Shown here piece after piece: positions 28,056 through 37,488 of a stretch of 64,000 bases of DNA. The translations under genes and the position numbers were made by a program. The DNA is from Acinetobacter sp. 10FS3-1. GTDB taxonomy: Bacteria > Pseudomonadota > Gammaproteobacteria > Pseudomonadales > Moraxellaceae. Where the stretch lies: contig NZ_CP039143.1 of the NCBI RefSeq assembly GCF_013343215.1, forward strand, positions 2,356,001 to 2,420,000. The letters run 5' to 3'. The notes beneath the pieces were generated by a model. The model saw nothing but the letters and a program-made list of their open reading frames with translations. It was not told the origin of the DNA and searched no databases. Within the stretch, counting starts at the first letter, position 1. Each line of letters starts with the position of its first letter.

Positions 28056-28072
28056 CTATTGGAGAAAGATCT

Positions 28073-29107
28073 ATGGATCCTAAAAGCGAAGTTTTATTAA
28101 GACAATACGATTATTTGTCAGGTCGGATTTTATTACTGAATGCACCGACCGATGAGCTTCTTGCTGAGTTTGGTGAGTCGATCCAGCCCTCAATCTGGAC
28201 ATGGAACTTTAATGATTACCAGTATTTTCAGGCACGGCAGGCAGAGGTCCATTTTGGCACTGAAATTCCTGCAGGAGAATTTGATCAAGCTGTTATCTTT
28301 GTTCCCAAATCCAAAGAATTACTCAATTATTTGATTCATAACCTGGCCGTACAGCTAAAACAGGGAAGCAGTATCTTTCTGGTGGGTGAAAAGAAAGGCG
28401 GCGTAGAGCGGGCAGCAAAGCAATTACAAGCCTATGGTAAAGCCATTAAACTAGATAGCGCGCGTCATTGCCAACTATGGCAATTAACCTTAGACTGCGC
28501 GGTCGAAGCGAAAACTTTGGCAGACTGGGCTCAGACCTATACAGTTCCGACTCCTAAAGGAGAGTTAACGGTGTGCGCCCTTCCAGGCGTGTTTAGCCAA
28601 AATCGCCTGGATGTAGGAACTGCGGTACTTCTTCCTTATCTGAATCAGGTTAGCTCAGGCAAGATTGCTGATTTTGGCTGTGGGGCCGGTGTGATGAGCG
28701 CCTATCTAGCCAAACTGAATCCAGAAAATCGGATTTTTGCACTGGATGTAGATGCTTTTGCATTAGCCTCTACACAAATGACCTTCGAGAAAAATCAGCT
28801 GAGTCCGCAGCAGCTTGAAATCAAAGCCATTTCGGGTATTGAAGATGCACCGCTATTTTTACATGCCATTGTCAGTAATCCTCCTTTTCACCAAGGGATC
28901 CAGACACACTATGATGCCAGCGAGAACCTGTGCAAGACTGCACGTCGCCACCTCAAATCCGGTGGTGAATTATGGATTGTGGCGAACCGCTTCTTAAATT
29001 ACCCAACTTTAATTGAGCAAAGTTTTGGTCAGTGTACGGTTAAAACGGATCAAAGCGGCTTTAAAGTGCTGTTTGCCAGCACTCAAAAAAACTTTAAGGA
29101 ATCATGA
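28073..29107 (+). CDS. rsmC: 16S rRNA (guanine-N2-)-methyltransferase RsmC
   Basis: Methylates G1207 of 16S rRNA using SAM. It has two Rossmann-like methyltransferase domains; the C-terminal one is catalytic with [18 protein letters not shown] (SAM site) and the VSNPPFHQG motif (catalytic NPPF). It is 344 aa from ATG 28073, which has GGAGAAAG upstream; the frame is open from 28007 but that part contains a terminator hairpin, so I reject the longer form. The stop overlaps the lysP start by four bases (ATGA), indicating coupling to lysP. Confidence 0.92.
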   Translation: MDPKSEVLLRQYDYLSGRILLLNAPTDELLAEFGESIQPSIWTWNFNDYQYFQARQAEVHFGTEIPAGEFDQAVIFVPKSKELLNYLIHNLAVQLKQGSSIFLVGEKKGGVERAAKQLQAYGKAIKLDSARHCQLWQLTLDCAVEAKTLADWAQTYTVPTPKGELTVCALPGVFSQNRLDVGTAVLLPYLNQVSSGKIADFGCGAGVMSAYLAKLNPENRIFALDVDAFALASTQMTFEKNQLSPQQLEIKAISGIEDAPLFLHAIVSNPPFHQGIQTHYDASENLCKTARRHLKSGGELWIVANRFLNYPTLIEQSFGQCTVKTDQSGFKVLFASTQKNFKES

Positions 29108-30573
29108 TGAGCGAAACTCAACACAGTCCACAGCTGCAGCGTAAGCTGAGTGCTCGTCATTTGAACATGATTGCCATCGGCGGTTCCATTGGTACCGGTT
29201 TGTTCCTGGCCTCAGGAGCAACTATTGCAAATGCCGGACCTGGGGGTGCGCTCATGGCCTATGCCTTAATCGGCATCATGATTTACTTTCTGATGACCAG
29301 CTTAGGCGAACTTGCCACACACAACCCGACATCTGGTGCATTTTTCACCTACGGCACCAAATATGTGGAAGGCGGTTTTGGTTTTGCACTGGGCTGGAAC
29401 TACTGGTACAACTGGGCAATTACTGTTGCTTTTGAACTGGTTGCAGTTCAGTTCATCATGAAATTCTGGTTTCCGGATATTCCCGGCTTCTATTGGAGCG
29501 CCATTTTCCTGACCGTGGTCTTTGGAATTAATGCCTTGACCGTTAAAGGTTTTGGTGAATCTGAATTCCTCTTCTCGCTGGTTAAGGTTCTTGCCATTAT
29601 CGTGTTCATCATCATTGGCATCTTCATGATTTTCAAAATTATGATGACGCCTGAGGTAAGCGTCTTTGGAAATTGGAGCAAGGGAGAAGCCCCCTTTGTA
29701 GGGGGATTATCGGCCCTTATTGGTGTGGCGATGATTGCCGGATTCTCTTTTCAGGGTACTGAAATGGTGGGAGTGGCAGCGGGAGAATCCAAAGATCCGA
29801 AAAAGACCATTCCAATTGCCATCAAACAGATTTTCTGGCGTATCTTGCTATTTTATATCGTCTGTATTTTCATTATCGGCACCTTGATTGCCTATGATGA
29901 TCCACGTCTTTTACAGGCTGCCGCTACAGATAATATTGCGCTTTCACCCTTTACCCTTCTGTATGAGCAGGCCGGTTTTGCTTTTGCAGCCAGTGTGATG
30001 AATGCCGTGATTCTAACTGCAATTTTATCGGCAGGTAACTCTGGCATGTATTCCTCTACCCGCATGTTATTTGATATGGCACGTAAAGGCAGTGCACCAA
30101 AAATATTTGGCCTACTCGATGCTCGTGGTGTACCCATGAACGCGCTCTATGCCACCACAGCGATTGCCGCCTTATGTTTCTTGACGACTTTTATCGGTGA
30201 AGAACAAGTATTTAACTGGCTGTTAAATATGTCAGGCATGTGTGGTTTTATTGTCTGGCTAGGAATTGCAGTTTCGCATTACCGCTTCCGCAAAGGCTAT
30301 ATTGCACAAGGCTATAAACTGGATGAGCTGGCTTATCGTGCCAAGTTCTTCCCTTTCGCACCTTGGTTTGCATTTACGCTCTGTGCCATTGTGGTTCTCG
30401 GTCAGAATTATCAGGCGGTTCTGGAAGGAGAATGGCTGGCCGTATTGTCAACTTATATCGGCATTCTGTTATTCCTGGTCATCTGGCTGGGCTATAAATG
30501 GAAATACAATACCAAGCTGATTTCCTATCAGGAAATGGATGTGCAACCTATGAAAGTTGATCGGAATGAATAA
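29104..30573 (+). CDS. lysP: Lysine-specific permease LysP-like, APC family
   Basis: A 489-aa inner-membrane amino-acid permease with about 12 membrane segments. It is similar to E. coli LysP throughout: [100 protein letters not shown], and [19 protein letters not shown]. Proton-coupled lysine import is the likely role. Two start codons are adjacent (29104 and 29107); AAGGA suits the second slightly better. It overlaps rsmC by four bases. A strong terminator follows. Confidence 0.91.
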   Translation: MMSETQHSPQLQRKLSARHLNMIAIGGSIGTGLFLASGATIANAGPGGALMAYALIGIMIYFLMTSLGELATHNPTSGAFFTYGTKYVEGGFGFALGWNYWYNWAITVAFELVAVQFIMKFWFPDIPGFYWSAIFLTVVFGINALTVKGFGESEFLFSLVKVLAIIVFIIIGIFMIFKIMMTPEVSVFGNWSKGEAPFVGGLSALIGVAMIAGFSFQGTEMVGVAAGESKDPKKTIPIAIKQIFWRILLFYIVCIFIIGTLIAYDDPRLLQAAATDNIALSPFTLLYEQAGFAFAASVMNAVILTAILSAGNSGMYSSTRMLFDMARKGSAPKIFGLLDARGVPMNALYATTAIAALCFLTTFIGEEQVFNWLLNMSGMCGFIVWLGIAVSHYRFRKGYIAQGYKLDELAYRAKFFPFAPWFAFTLCAIVVLGQNYQAVLEGEWLAVLSTYIGILLFLVIWLGYKWKYNTKLISYQEMDVQPMKVDRNE

Positions 30574-30585
30574 TTTCTTGTGATC

Positions 30586-30618
30586 TAAAAAAGCAGCTGA
30601 AATAGCTGCTTTTTTTTA
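30586..30618. terminator. Terminator of lysP
   Basis: AAAGCAGCT / AGCTGCTTT with loop GAAAT and T runs lies between convergent genes. Confidence 0.9.
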
Positions 30619-30628
30619 CACTTTTAGA

Positions 30629-31174
30629 TTAATTATGCCGCATGACAAAATGACGGTCATCAATCACAATGACCTGCTGACAAATCCCCCCTACTTGGCG
30701 CTGCTGTTCAAACACCTCTTTGGACATTGGCTCAAAACTATCAAAGAAGCTGATTTCATTTGCATTGATGTCATAAATTAAAGAATGATTTCCCACACCC
30801 TCTAAAGTGTCATAAAACACAATAACAAAAGTGCCCTGTTCTACATAAGCTTGAATATCCGCATAAGCAAGAGGAAACTCGTGCACAGGAAGTTTGAGTT
30901 TTTCGGCTTTCTGATAAAAGTCGACTTCTATCGGTTGTTTATCGAGATCGGGTTCTGTATAGAAGTTCACATCCAATCCGAGTGTACTTAAAGCCACTGC
31001 TAATGCAATACTCGAAGCTCCCATCTCAGTATCATGGCAAGTCAATTGCACCAAGTCTGGAATATGTAAATCGATACCATAATGATGAAAGATCATCCAG
31101 ATTGCAAAAATTCCGCTATTGGCCTCCAGCTTTTGCAAATCCTCAGGAATTTCCACACTCATGTCTTTACTCAA
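30629..31174 (-). CDS. Peptidase C39-like family protein lacking the catalytic cysteine
   Basis: A 181-aa cytoplasmic protein with a papain-like C39 layout. The N-terminal helix EANSGIFAIWMIFHHYGIDL corresponds to the active-site helix, where the family normally has Cys-Gly; here it reads Ser20-Gly. The downstream His region (GVGNHSLIYDINANEISFFD, His130 and Asp145) is kept. The segment MGASSIALAVALSTLGLDVN fits the C39 core. With Cys replaced by Ser, protease activity is doubtful; similar inactive C39-like domains recognise peptides. It has no exporter or bacteriocin gene next to it. The family assignment is by pattern. Confidence 0.65.
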   Translation of the reverse strand: MSKDMSVEIPEDLQKLEANSGIFAIWMIFHHYGIDLHIPDLVQLTCHDTEMGASSIALAVALSTLGLDVNFYTEPDLDKQPIEVDFYQKAEKLKLPVHEFPLAYADIQAYVEQGTFVIVFYDTLEGVGNHSLIYDINANEISFFDSFEPMSKEVFEQQRQVGGICQQVIVIDDRHFVMRHN

Positions 31175-31216
31175 TTCAATTTTAGAAAGACAAGTGTAGG
31201 CAAAAAATCAATATAA

Positions 31217-31246
31217 AAAAAGGCGGCTCATATGAGCCGCCTTTTA
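31217..31246. terminator. Bidirectional terminator of ompA
   Basis: AAAAGGCGGCTCA / TGAGCCGCCTTTT is a long perfect stem. On the minus strand it is followed by TTT, 15 bases beyond the ompA stop. Confidence 0.93.
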
Positions 31247-31261
31247 ACATTCAATAATAAA

Positions 31262-32323
31262 TTATTGAGCTGTTTGCTGTTCGCCTTCCACTAGTACAGT
31301 ACGGCTACCAGTGATTGTCGCGAATACGCGACGGTTCATAGCACGACCTTCTTTAGTGTTGTTGTCAGCAATCGGTTGATCCCAAGCGAAACCTTGAGTA
31401 GACAAACGAGCTGCATCAACGTTGTATTCGTTTACAAGTGCAGACTTCACAGAGTTAGCACGAGCTAGAGATAAACGTTCGTTCAATGCACGTGGACCAG
31501 TGTTGTCAGTGTGACCTTCGATACGTGCAGTTGCGTTTGGATATTCAACCAGTTTCTCAGCAACTTTAGCGATTTCTGGCTTGTACTGGTCTTTGATGTT
31601 TGACTTGTTAGTATCAAAGAATACGCGAAGTTCCATGTTCAGGTCTTCAGTCAACTCTTGTGGAGCTGGAGCTACTGGAGCTACTGGCTCAACCGGAGCA
31701 ACTTCTACAACTGGAGCAGCTGGTTTCAGACGGCCACCTAGAACTACGTTAAGACCAGCAAGCGCTGTATAGTTCCAGAATTTTTCGTCAAAGTGGTAAG
31801 TACCACGAGCTTCAGTACGTAGTGCCAATGCATCGTTGATGTGCCAGAACGCACCGATACCCGCGTTACCTAGAGTACCTTCTTCTTCATCACCACGAGT
31901 ACCGCGATCTACGCCATCGAATTCATATTTGTAGTGACCAGCACCTAAAAGCATGTATGGCTTTACTTTGCTGTCATAGTTACCAGTGAATACATCAGAA
32001 GTTGCATAGAAGTTACCTGCAATGTTCTGACCTTTGTATTCTGCACCAGAAGCTGCATAATCTACATCGCCTTTAACTTGGCTATATTCAGCTTCAAAAC
32101 CTAACCATGGAGTTAATTCAACACCAATCGCAGCACCAACGAATAAATCGTCTTGCATTTCACCTTGAGATGGATTTAATAACTCACCGTCATTACCGCC
32201 ATTGTTGTGCTGGGTGTCTTGGAATGTGTAACCTAACATTAGTGGAGTAACAGTTACGCCTGCGTTTGCAGCAGCAAAAGGAGCTGCTACAAGCATTGCT
32301 AAAGCAATACGACTCATTTTCAT
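31262..32323 (-). CDS. ompA: Outer membrane protein OmpA
   Basis: A major outer-membrane porin/anchor, 353 aa from ATG 32323, which has GGAGGAT upstream; an earlier in-frame start at 32347 is not supported. Signal peptide [21 protein letters not shown] is followed by mature [14 protein letters not shown]. The eight-stranded barrel covers roughly residues 22-200, a Pro/Val-rich hinge ([14 protein letters not shown]) follows, and then the OmpA-like peptidoglycan-binding domain with [20 protein letters not shown] and the key Asp/Arg residues that bind diaminopimelate. The barrel and hinge style match Acinetobacter OmpA, where it is an abundant, adhesive protein. Confidence 0.95.
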   Translation of the reverse strand: MKMSRIALAMLVAAPFAAANAGVTVTPLMLGYTFQDTQHNNGGNDGELLNPSQGEMQDDLFVGAAIGVELTPWLGFEAEYSQVKGDVDYAASGAEYKGQNIAGNFYATSDVFTGNYDSKVKPYMLLGAGHYKYEFDGVDRGTRGDEEEGTLGNAGIGAFWHINDALALRTEARGTYHFDEKFWNYTALAGLNVVLGGRLKPAAPVVEVAPVEPVAPVAPAPQELTEDLNMELRVFFDTNKSNIKDQYKPEIAKVAEKLVEYPNATARIEGHTDNTGPRALNERLSLARANSVKSALVNEYNVDAARLSTQGFAWDQPIADNNTKEGRAMNRRVFATITGSRTVLVEGEQQTAQ

Positions 32324-32685
32324 GGATTTATCCTCCAGAGATAACAATTGTTGTTCAAGCTCAGGCCCTGATATTAGGCCACCCTGAGATAGGCTTTTTT
32401 ACCCCAGTTTTATTTTTAAGCTATTCACATGGCATCATACAAACACTTTATTATTTTTCCAAGTGCTTGATTAATTTAATCAAGTAAATTATTGACAAAA
32501 TTACTTACAATTTCCGTTGTAATTCGGTAATTTTTTACTCAATTTCACAGCGCAAATCACCTATTTTAAGTACCAATTTATTTTTTGACGGCTTATTTGA
32601 ACTCTTTAAAAATATTCAATACAGCCTAAAAACGCATAATTAATAACATATTTCTTATAAAAAAATATATAATTCAGGTAACTCT
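32324..32685. promoter_or_regulatory. ompA leader and divergent regulatory region with a perfect palindrome
   Basis: About 360 bases between divergent ompA and the pseudopilin gene. A 19-bp palindrome CTTGATTAA-T-TTAATCAAG lies at 32466-32484, roughly 145 bases before the ompA start. No strong -35/-10 pair stands out. The palindrome could be an operator. Confidence 0.45.
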
Positions 32686-33207
32686 ATGTATATAAAAATA
32701 ACAAGAGCATTTACGCTTGTAGAACTGATTATCTGTATTGCGCTGATCGCAATTATGGTGACAATCGCACTACCTTACGCTCATGGCTACTTTTCCAGAC
32801 AAGAAGCCAAAGCTATTCCGGCTAAATTATTTTCCATAAATCGCTTTGCACGTAGCCAGGCAGCTGTACTGCACCAAAATGTAGTGATCTGTCCTAGTCA
32901 GGATGCCTTAACTTGTCATCCAACGCAATGGAATAAAAGCTTGATTGTATTTATAGATAGAAATAGGAACCGTCAAGTAGATCCAGGCGAACATATTTTA
33001 CATATTGATCAATTAAACCTTAAATACGGTAACTTAAGCTGGCGGGGTACTCTACGTACACCTAGTATTACTTATCAATCCAATACAGGCTTACCGATTG
33101 GATCAAATGGCAGCTTTTATTACTGTTCTACTTATCAAGCCGCTCAGCAACGCATTGTATTGAGCAAAATGGGGCATCTACGGATTGAACATCTGTCTAG
33201 CTGCTAA
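32686..33207 (+). CDS. FimT/GspH-type pseudopilin
   Basis: A 173-aa minor pilin-like protein with a type III prepilin signal: RAFTLVELIICIALIAIMVT, where Phe9 would be residue +1 and Glu13 is the invariant Glu+5. Position -1 is Ala8 instead of the usual Gly. The hydrophobic helix is followed by a GspH-like beta domain with FIDRNRNRQVDPGEHILHID, a FimT/GspH hallmark, and C-terminal cysteines. It would be processed by PilD and take part in type IV pilus or type II secretion assembly. No other pil genes are adjacent. Confidence 0.83.
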   Translation: MYIKITRAFTLVELIICIALIAIMVTIALPYAHGYFSRQEAKAIPAKLFSINRFARSQAAVLHQNVVICPSQDALTCHPTQWNKSLIVFIDRNRNRQVDPGEHILHIDQLNLKYGNLSWRGTLRTPSITYQSNTGLPIGSNGSFYYCSTYQAAQQRIVLSKMGHLRIEHLSSC

Positions 33208-33319
33208 GGAAACCCTACAGTCTATATTTCGTGATGATTAAAGCTTTAATCCTGTTTTTTTTATCCTATACTGCTTGAGTTGGAAAAAAATTGATTAAAA
33301 CACATACGGAGATATAACA

Positions 33320-34495
33320 ATGACTGACATCGTAATTGTCAATGGTGCACGTACCGCAATGGGCGGTTTTCAAGGCAGCCTAGCCAGTGTTACTGCACCT
33401 GAACTCGGTGCGGTAGCCATTAAGGAAGCCATTGCACGTGCCGGCTTGCAGCCAGGCGATATTGAAGAAGTCATCATGGGTTGTGTACTCCCGGCTGGAT
33501 TAAAACAGGGACCTGCTCGTCAGGCTATGCGTCAAGCGGGTCTTCCTGATTCAACAGGTGCCGTCACCATTAACAAGCTGTGCGGTTCAGGCATGAAAGC
33601 TGTTATGCAGGCAGCCGATATGATTAAAGCCGGCTCTGCTGACATTGTGGTTGCGGGTGGTATGGAATCCATGACCAATGCACCGTATGTCTTGGCCAAA
33701 GCTCGTGGCGGCTTCCGTATGGGGCATGGCGAAATTAAAGACCATATGTTCCTGGACGGTCTGGAAGATGCTGAAACAGGTCGCCTGATGGGGTCTTTTG
33801 CTCAGGATATGGCCAATACAAAGGGCTATACACGTGAACAGATGGATGACTTTGCAATCCGTTCCTTGAAGCGCGCGCAGAACGCTGTCAATGCAGGCTA
33901 CTTTAGTGATGAAATCGTACCCGTAACAGTGTCTACCCGTAAAGGCGATGTGGTGGTTGATAAAGATGAACAACCCTTTAATGCCAATATCGATAAAATT
34001 CCAACGCTCCGTCCTGCTTTTGCCAAAGACGGTACGATTACTGCAGCCAATGCCAGCTCGATTTCAGATGGTGCATCAGCTCTAGTAATCACCTCGGCTG
34101 ACAATGCAGCAGCAAAAGATTTAAAGCCTTTAGCCAAAATTGTTGCCTATGCTTCAAATTCTCAGCATCCATCTGAGTTTACCATTGCACCAGTCGGGGC
34201 AATTCAAAAAGTACTGGATAAAACCGGATGGACTACTGAAGATGTAGATCTTTGGGAAATTAATGAAGCTTTTGCCATGGTCACTATGTGCCCAATGGAT
34301 GAGTTCAAGCTAGATCCAGAAAAAGTCAACATCAACGGTGGCGCGTGTGCACTTGGCCATCCGGTTGGTTCTACAGGCTCCCGTATTATCTTGACTTTAA
34401 TTCATGCGCTAAAACGTACAGGTGGCAAGAAAGGCATTGCTGCACTCTGTATCGGTGGCGGTGAAGCAACTGCAGTGGCGATTGAATTACTTTAA
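33320..34495 (+). CDS. Acetyl-CoA acetyltransferase (biosynthetic-type thiolase)
   Basis: A 391-aa thiolase that interconverts two acetyl-CoA with acetoacetyl-CoA. Catalytic residues are in place: Cys in INKLCGSGMKAVMQAADMI, His in the GHPVG motif (GGACALGHPVGSTGSRI), Asn in WEINEAFAMVT, and Cys in LCIGGGEA. Overall it resembles AtoB/PhaA. It stands alone here but can connect with bdhA/gntP in acetoacetate and 3-hydroxybutyrate metabolism. A second, different thiolase lies at 40061. A terminator follows. Confidence 0.92.
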   Translation: MTDIVIVNGARTAMGGFQGSLASVTAPELGAVAIKEAIARAGLQPGDIEEVIMGCVLPAGLKQGPARQAMRQAGLPDSTGAVTINKLCGSGMKAVMQAADMIKAGSADIVVAGGMESMTNAPYVLAKARGGFRMGHGEIKDHMFLDGLEDAETGRLMGSFAQDMANTKGYTREQMDDFAIRSLKRAQNAVNAGYFSDEIVPVTVSTRKGDVVVDKDEQPFNANIDKIPTLRPAFAKDGTITAANASSISDGASALVITSADNAAAKDLKPLAKIVAYASNSQHPSEFTIAPVGAIQKVLDKTGWTTEDVDLWEINEAFAMVTMCPMDEFKLDPEKVNINGGACALGHPVGSTGSRIILTLIHALKRTGGKKGIAALCIGGGEATAVAIELL

Positions 34496-34512
34496 CCTCT
34501 GCCCCTGCCCCA

Positions 34513-34566
34513 TCCCTCTCCCATGGAGAGGGGGTTAAAAATCCTCCTAATCTGGAGGATTTTTTC
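34513..34566 (+). terminator. Double hairpin terminating the thiolase gene
   Basis: First CCCTCTCC-cat-GGAGAGGG (34513-34531), a small interspersed-type palindrome, then AATCCTCC-taatct-GGAGGATT followed by T residues (34540-34566), which is the actual terminator. Confidence 0.85.
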
Positions 34567-34650
34567 GCTTACCTTTTTAGTAGTTTTCCTTATGCAAGAT
34601 GAGTCAAAGCTGCTTAGACTAAAAGAGCACAACACAAAAGGAGTCCTGTA

Positions 34651-35091
34651 ATACGACTCCATCACTATCCCAGTTTTCAAGCTAATACCGAAGCAGCCTT
34701 TCGCTTCTACCATTCCGTGTTTGGCGGTGAGTTTTCAACGCTGATCCGTTATGGAGATATTCCTACTAATGATGAACCTTTCTGATGGCGATAAAAATCT
34801 GATTCTGCATATTGCTCTACCTATGAATGAGGATACAGAATTGATGGCATCCGATGCGAATGATAAATTTTGCGCGCAAACCAATACCGTGTTCACGCCA
34901 GGGAATAGTCACTACACTTCTATTCATCTGGAGGCAAATGAACAGGCTAAGGCCAAAGATGCTTTGATGCATTATCGGCAGGGTGAAATGAAATGCTGCT
35001 GGAAAAAACCTTCTGGAGTGCGCTCTATGGCGCCTTTAGCGATCAGTTTGGAATTCACTGGATGATCAATTGTCAACTTAAAGCTATATAA
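34651..35091 (+). pseudogene. Decayed PhnB-like VOC/glyoxalase-family gene
   Basis: Pieces of a PhnB-type VOC protein appear in successive frames. The first is FQANTEAAFRFYHSVFGGEF and IRYGDIPTNDEP (34675-34779). Then, after a frameshift, LSDGDKNLILHIALPMNEDT and the MASDANDKF block (from about 34774), and SHYTSIHLEANEQAKAKD. A third frame gives EKTFWSALYGAFSDQFGIHW up to TAA 35089-35091. At least two frameshifts break the gene, and no proper ATG with a ribosome-binding site precedes it. Intact relatives are small cytoplasmic metal-binding proteins of about 140 aa. Confidence 0.75.
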
Positions 35092-35101
35092 ATAGCTAAA
35101 T

Positions 35102-35130
35102 CAAAAAAGCCTCCGTGTGGAGGCTTTTTA
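35102..35130. terminator. Terminator of the cysI-DUF934 unit
   Basis: AAAAGCCTCC-gtgt-GGAGGCTTTT lies just beyond the DUF934 stop on the minus strand, with T/A runs both sides. Confidence 0.9.
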
Positions 35131-35142
35131 AGTCAGTGCCGA

Positions 35143-35628
35143 TTAAGCACCTGTTTGATAGCGCGCTTCTGATACTGCAGTGGAGGCCTGATATGGGTTA
35201 GTAAAATCACCTAAGCCAGCAGCTGCTTCCTGAATATCCTTACCTTCTTTAATCACGAAAGTATCAAAACCAGAACGCTTCATGTAGTTCAAAACGTCTT
35301 TGAACACATCACCGGTGGCACGCAGCTCGCCCTGGAAACCTTGACGGCGCAGCAATGCAGCAAATGAATAACCACGGCCATCATTGAAACCTGCAAACTC
35401 AATAAAAATGGCATCAAGTTGGTCAAGCGGAAATTCATGGGTTTCAGGTGAAGCATCAACCGTTAGGTACAATGCTTTTTTACCAGAAACATTGGCAATC
35501 TGGTCTAACTGTTCGACAGTCAGCACCACATCACCCTGTGGCAATGCACCATCTTCACCAATGAGCCGATATGTATTGTCGGTAATCGTGCCATCTTTAG
35601 AGAGCACAGGTAGTGCGGTATTAAGCAT
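35143..35628 (-). CDS. DUF934 protein, sulfite-reductase partner
   Basis: A 161-aa protein from ATG 35628, which has AAGGAG eight bases upstream and overlaps the cysI stop by eight bases; a longer frame from 35676 lies inside cysI and is rejected. DUF934 features: FPLDQLDAIFIEFAGFNDGR, GYSFAALLRRQGFQGELRAT and GDVFKDVLNYMKRSGFDTFV. Genes of this family are usually found directly after ferredoxin/NADPH sulfite or nitrite reductases in proteobacteria, and may assist that enzyme, but the biochemical role is not established. No cysH follows; the unit ends at a terminator. Confidence 0.87.
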   Translation of the reverse strand: MLNTALPVLSKDGTITDNTYRLIGEDGALPQGDVVLTVEQLDQIANVSGKKALYLTVDASPETHEFPLDQLDAIFIEFAGFNDGRGYSFAALLRRQGFQGELRATGDVFKDVLNYMKRSGFDTFVIKEGKDIQEAAAGLGDFTNPYQASTAVSEARYQTGA

Positions 35629-37264
35629 ATGCACGCTCCTTGAATGGTTTGATGCCGATACGGCGATACGTATCAATAAACTCCTCGCCTTCTTGACGTA
35701 AATCCAGGTAGGTATTCAGAATTTCTTCTATAATATCCGGTACGACGTCGGCAGCGAATGATGGCCCCAAGATGTCACCGATCGAAGCATCGTGGTCTGC
35801 ATTTCCACCAAGCGTAATCTGGTAGAACTCAGCGCCTTTTTTATCGACCCCTAAAATACCGATATTACCCACATGGTGATGACCACAGGCATTCATACAG
35901 CCTGAGATATTCAGATCGAGTTTACCCAAGTTATAAATGGTATCTAAATCATCAAAACGGCGTGAAATCGCTTCAGAAATCGGAATCGATTTGGCATTCG
36001 CCAATGAACAGAAATCGCCACCTGGACAGCAGATGATGTCAGTCAAGAAACCGATATGCGCACGCGCCAAATTATGCTGATCCAGAGTCTGCCATAACTC
36101 GAACAGGTCTTTTTGCGGGACATCTACCAATGCAATATTTTGCTCATGCGTGGTACGCAGTTCACCAAAGGTATACTTGTCTGCAAGATCTGCAATCAGC
36201 TGCATTTCTTCAGTCGAAACATCACCCGGCGCAATACCGGCACGTTTCAGGGAAATCGTGACTATACGATAGCCGGTGACTTTGTGTGCATTGGTATTGA
36301 TGTTGAACCATTGCTTGAACTTTGGATGTTGTGCAAACAGCTCAGTGAAGTCTTCATCTGCATAGTCTTGATAGTCAAATGGCGTGAAATTCTCATCCAT
36401 TTTCGCCAAGGTGTCTGCATCAATTTTCAGGGTTTTCACTGTATGTTTAAATTCAGCTTCAACTTTCTCGGCAAATACTTGTGGTGTTAATGCTTTCACC
36501 AAAATCTTGATACGCGCTTTGTATTTATTGTCGCGGCGGCCATGCAGATTATACACGCGCAGGACAGCTTCAAGATAGGCTATTAAATCTTCACGTGGCA
36601 AGAACTCACGAATAAAGCTGCCAATCACTGGCGTACGGCCCAAGCCACCACCGACTTTGATTTTATAGCCGATTTCACCTGCTGCATTTTTTACGATGTA
36701 GACTCCAATATCATGGAATGCAGTGGCTGCGCGGTCAATTTCTTCAAGTGCAGATACGGCAATCTTGAATTTACGTGGCAAAAAGGCGAATTCCGGATGG
36801 AAAGTTGACCACTGGCGGATCAGTTCACAGGTCGGACGCGGATCAGCAATTTCGCCCGCCACCACACCGGCATACTGGTCCGTTGTAGTATTTCGGATAC
36901 AATTGCCTGACGTCTGAATCGCGTGCATCTGTACCGTCGCGAGTTCCGCCAGCATGTCTGGTACATTTTCCAGCGCTGGCCAGTTAAACTGGATATTCTG
37001 ACGGGTGGTGATATGCGCATAGCCACGGTCATATTCTTGAGCCAGATCAGCCACTTTACGCAGCTGCTTAGAATTCATCAGGCCGTACGGTACCGCGATA
37101 CGCAGCATCGGTGCATAACGTTGGACATAAAGACCATTTTGGAGGCGGAGCGGACGGTATTCTTCTTCCGTCAATTTGCCCGCTAAATAACGTTCCGTCT
37201 GGTCACGGAACTGTGCAACACGTTCATTAATCAGTTGCTGATCGAAATCAGTATATAAATACAT
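35621..37264 (-). CDS. cysI: Sulfite reductase hemoprotein CysI
   Basis: A 547-aa siroheme/4Fe-4S sulfite (or nitrite) reductase for sulfide formation in cysteine synthesis. The two ferredoxin-reductase-like repeats are visible (GYAHITTRQNIQFNWPALEN and the second at TFGELRTTHEQNIALVDVPQ). Cluster cysteines lie in CCPGGDFCSLANAKS and NISGCMNACGHHHVGNIGIL. The arrangement with DUF934 downstream favours sulfite reduction. There is no flavoprotein CysJ gene in the window, so electrons may come from ferredoxin or a distant partner. An inverted repeat lies 56-103 bases upstream of the start. Confidence 0.9.
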   Translation of the reverse strand: MYLYTDFDQQLINERVAQFRDQTERYLAGKLTEEEYRPLRLQNGLYVQRYAPMLRIAVPYGLMNSKQLRKVADLAQEYDRGYAHITTRQNIQFNWPALENVPDMLAELATVQMHAIQTSGNCIRNTTTDQYAGVVAGEIADPRPTCELIRQWSTFHPEFAFLPRKFKIAVSALEEIDRAATAFHDIGVYIVKNAAGEIGYKIKVGGGLGRTPVIGSFIREFLPREDLIAYLEAVLRVYNLHGRRDNKYKARIKILVKALTPQVFAEKVEAEFKHTVKTLKIDADTLAKMDENFTPFDYQDYADEDFTELFAQHPKFKQWFNINTNAHKVTGYRIVTISLKRAGIAPGDVSTEEMQLIADLADKYTFGELRTTHEQNIALVDVPQKDLFELWQTLDQHNLARAHIGFLTDIICCPGGDFCSLANAKSIPISEAISRRFDDLDTIYNLGKLDLNISGCMNACGHHHVGNIGILGVDKKGAEFYQITLGGNADHDASIGDILGPSFAADVVPDIIEEILNTYLDLRQEGEEFIDTYRRIGIKPFKERAYA

Positions 37265-37319
37265 GGCGTACAGCTAGTAGTTTCTATTATATCGCTGGCA
37301 AGGATAGCGAGATTAAAAC

Positions 37320-37367
37320 TATCAATAAAATGCTTTTTATACATATTTCATAGCGATTTTATTGATA
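37320..37367 (-). promoter_or_regulatory. Inverted repeat upstream of cysI, possible operator
   Basis: TATCAATAAAAT (37320-37331) and its exact complement ATTTTATTGATA (37356-37367) form a 12-bp inverted repeat with a 24-base spacer. The near arm is 56 bases from the cysI start, a usual position for a LysR-type (CysB/Cbl-like) site. The binding protein is inference. Confidence 0.5.
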
Positions 37368-37488
37368 AGCCTACCTTAGATTCAATGATATAAAGCTTTA
37401 GCGTCACTTCTGCTGTTTTTTTAGCTAAATGATTTATTTATGAGATCTTTAGCATTTATTTTCATAAAGGAGTTAACCTGGGTTTAAA

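Noticed and set aside
28007-28072. Longer N-terminus of RsmC
   Set aside because: The extension contains a terminator hairpin and the later ATG has a good ribosome-binding site.
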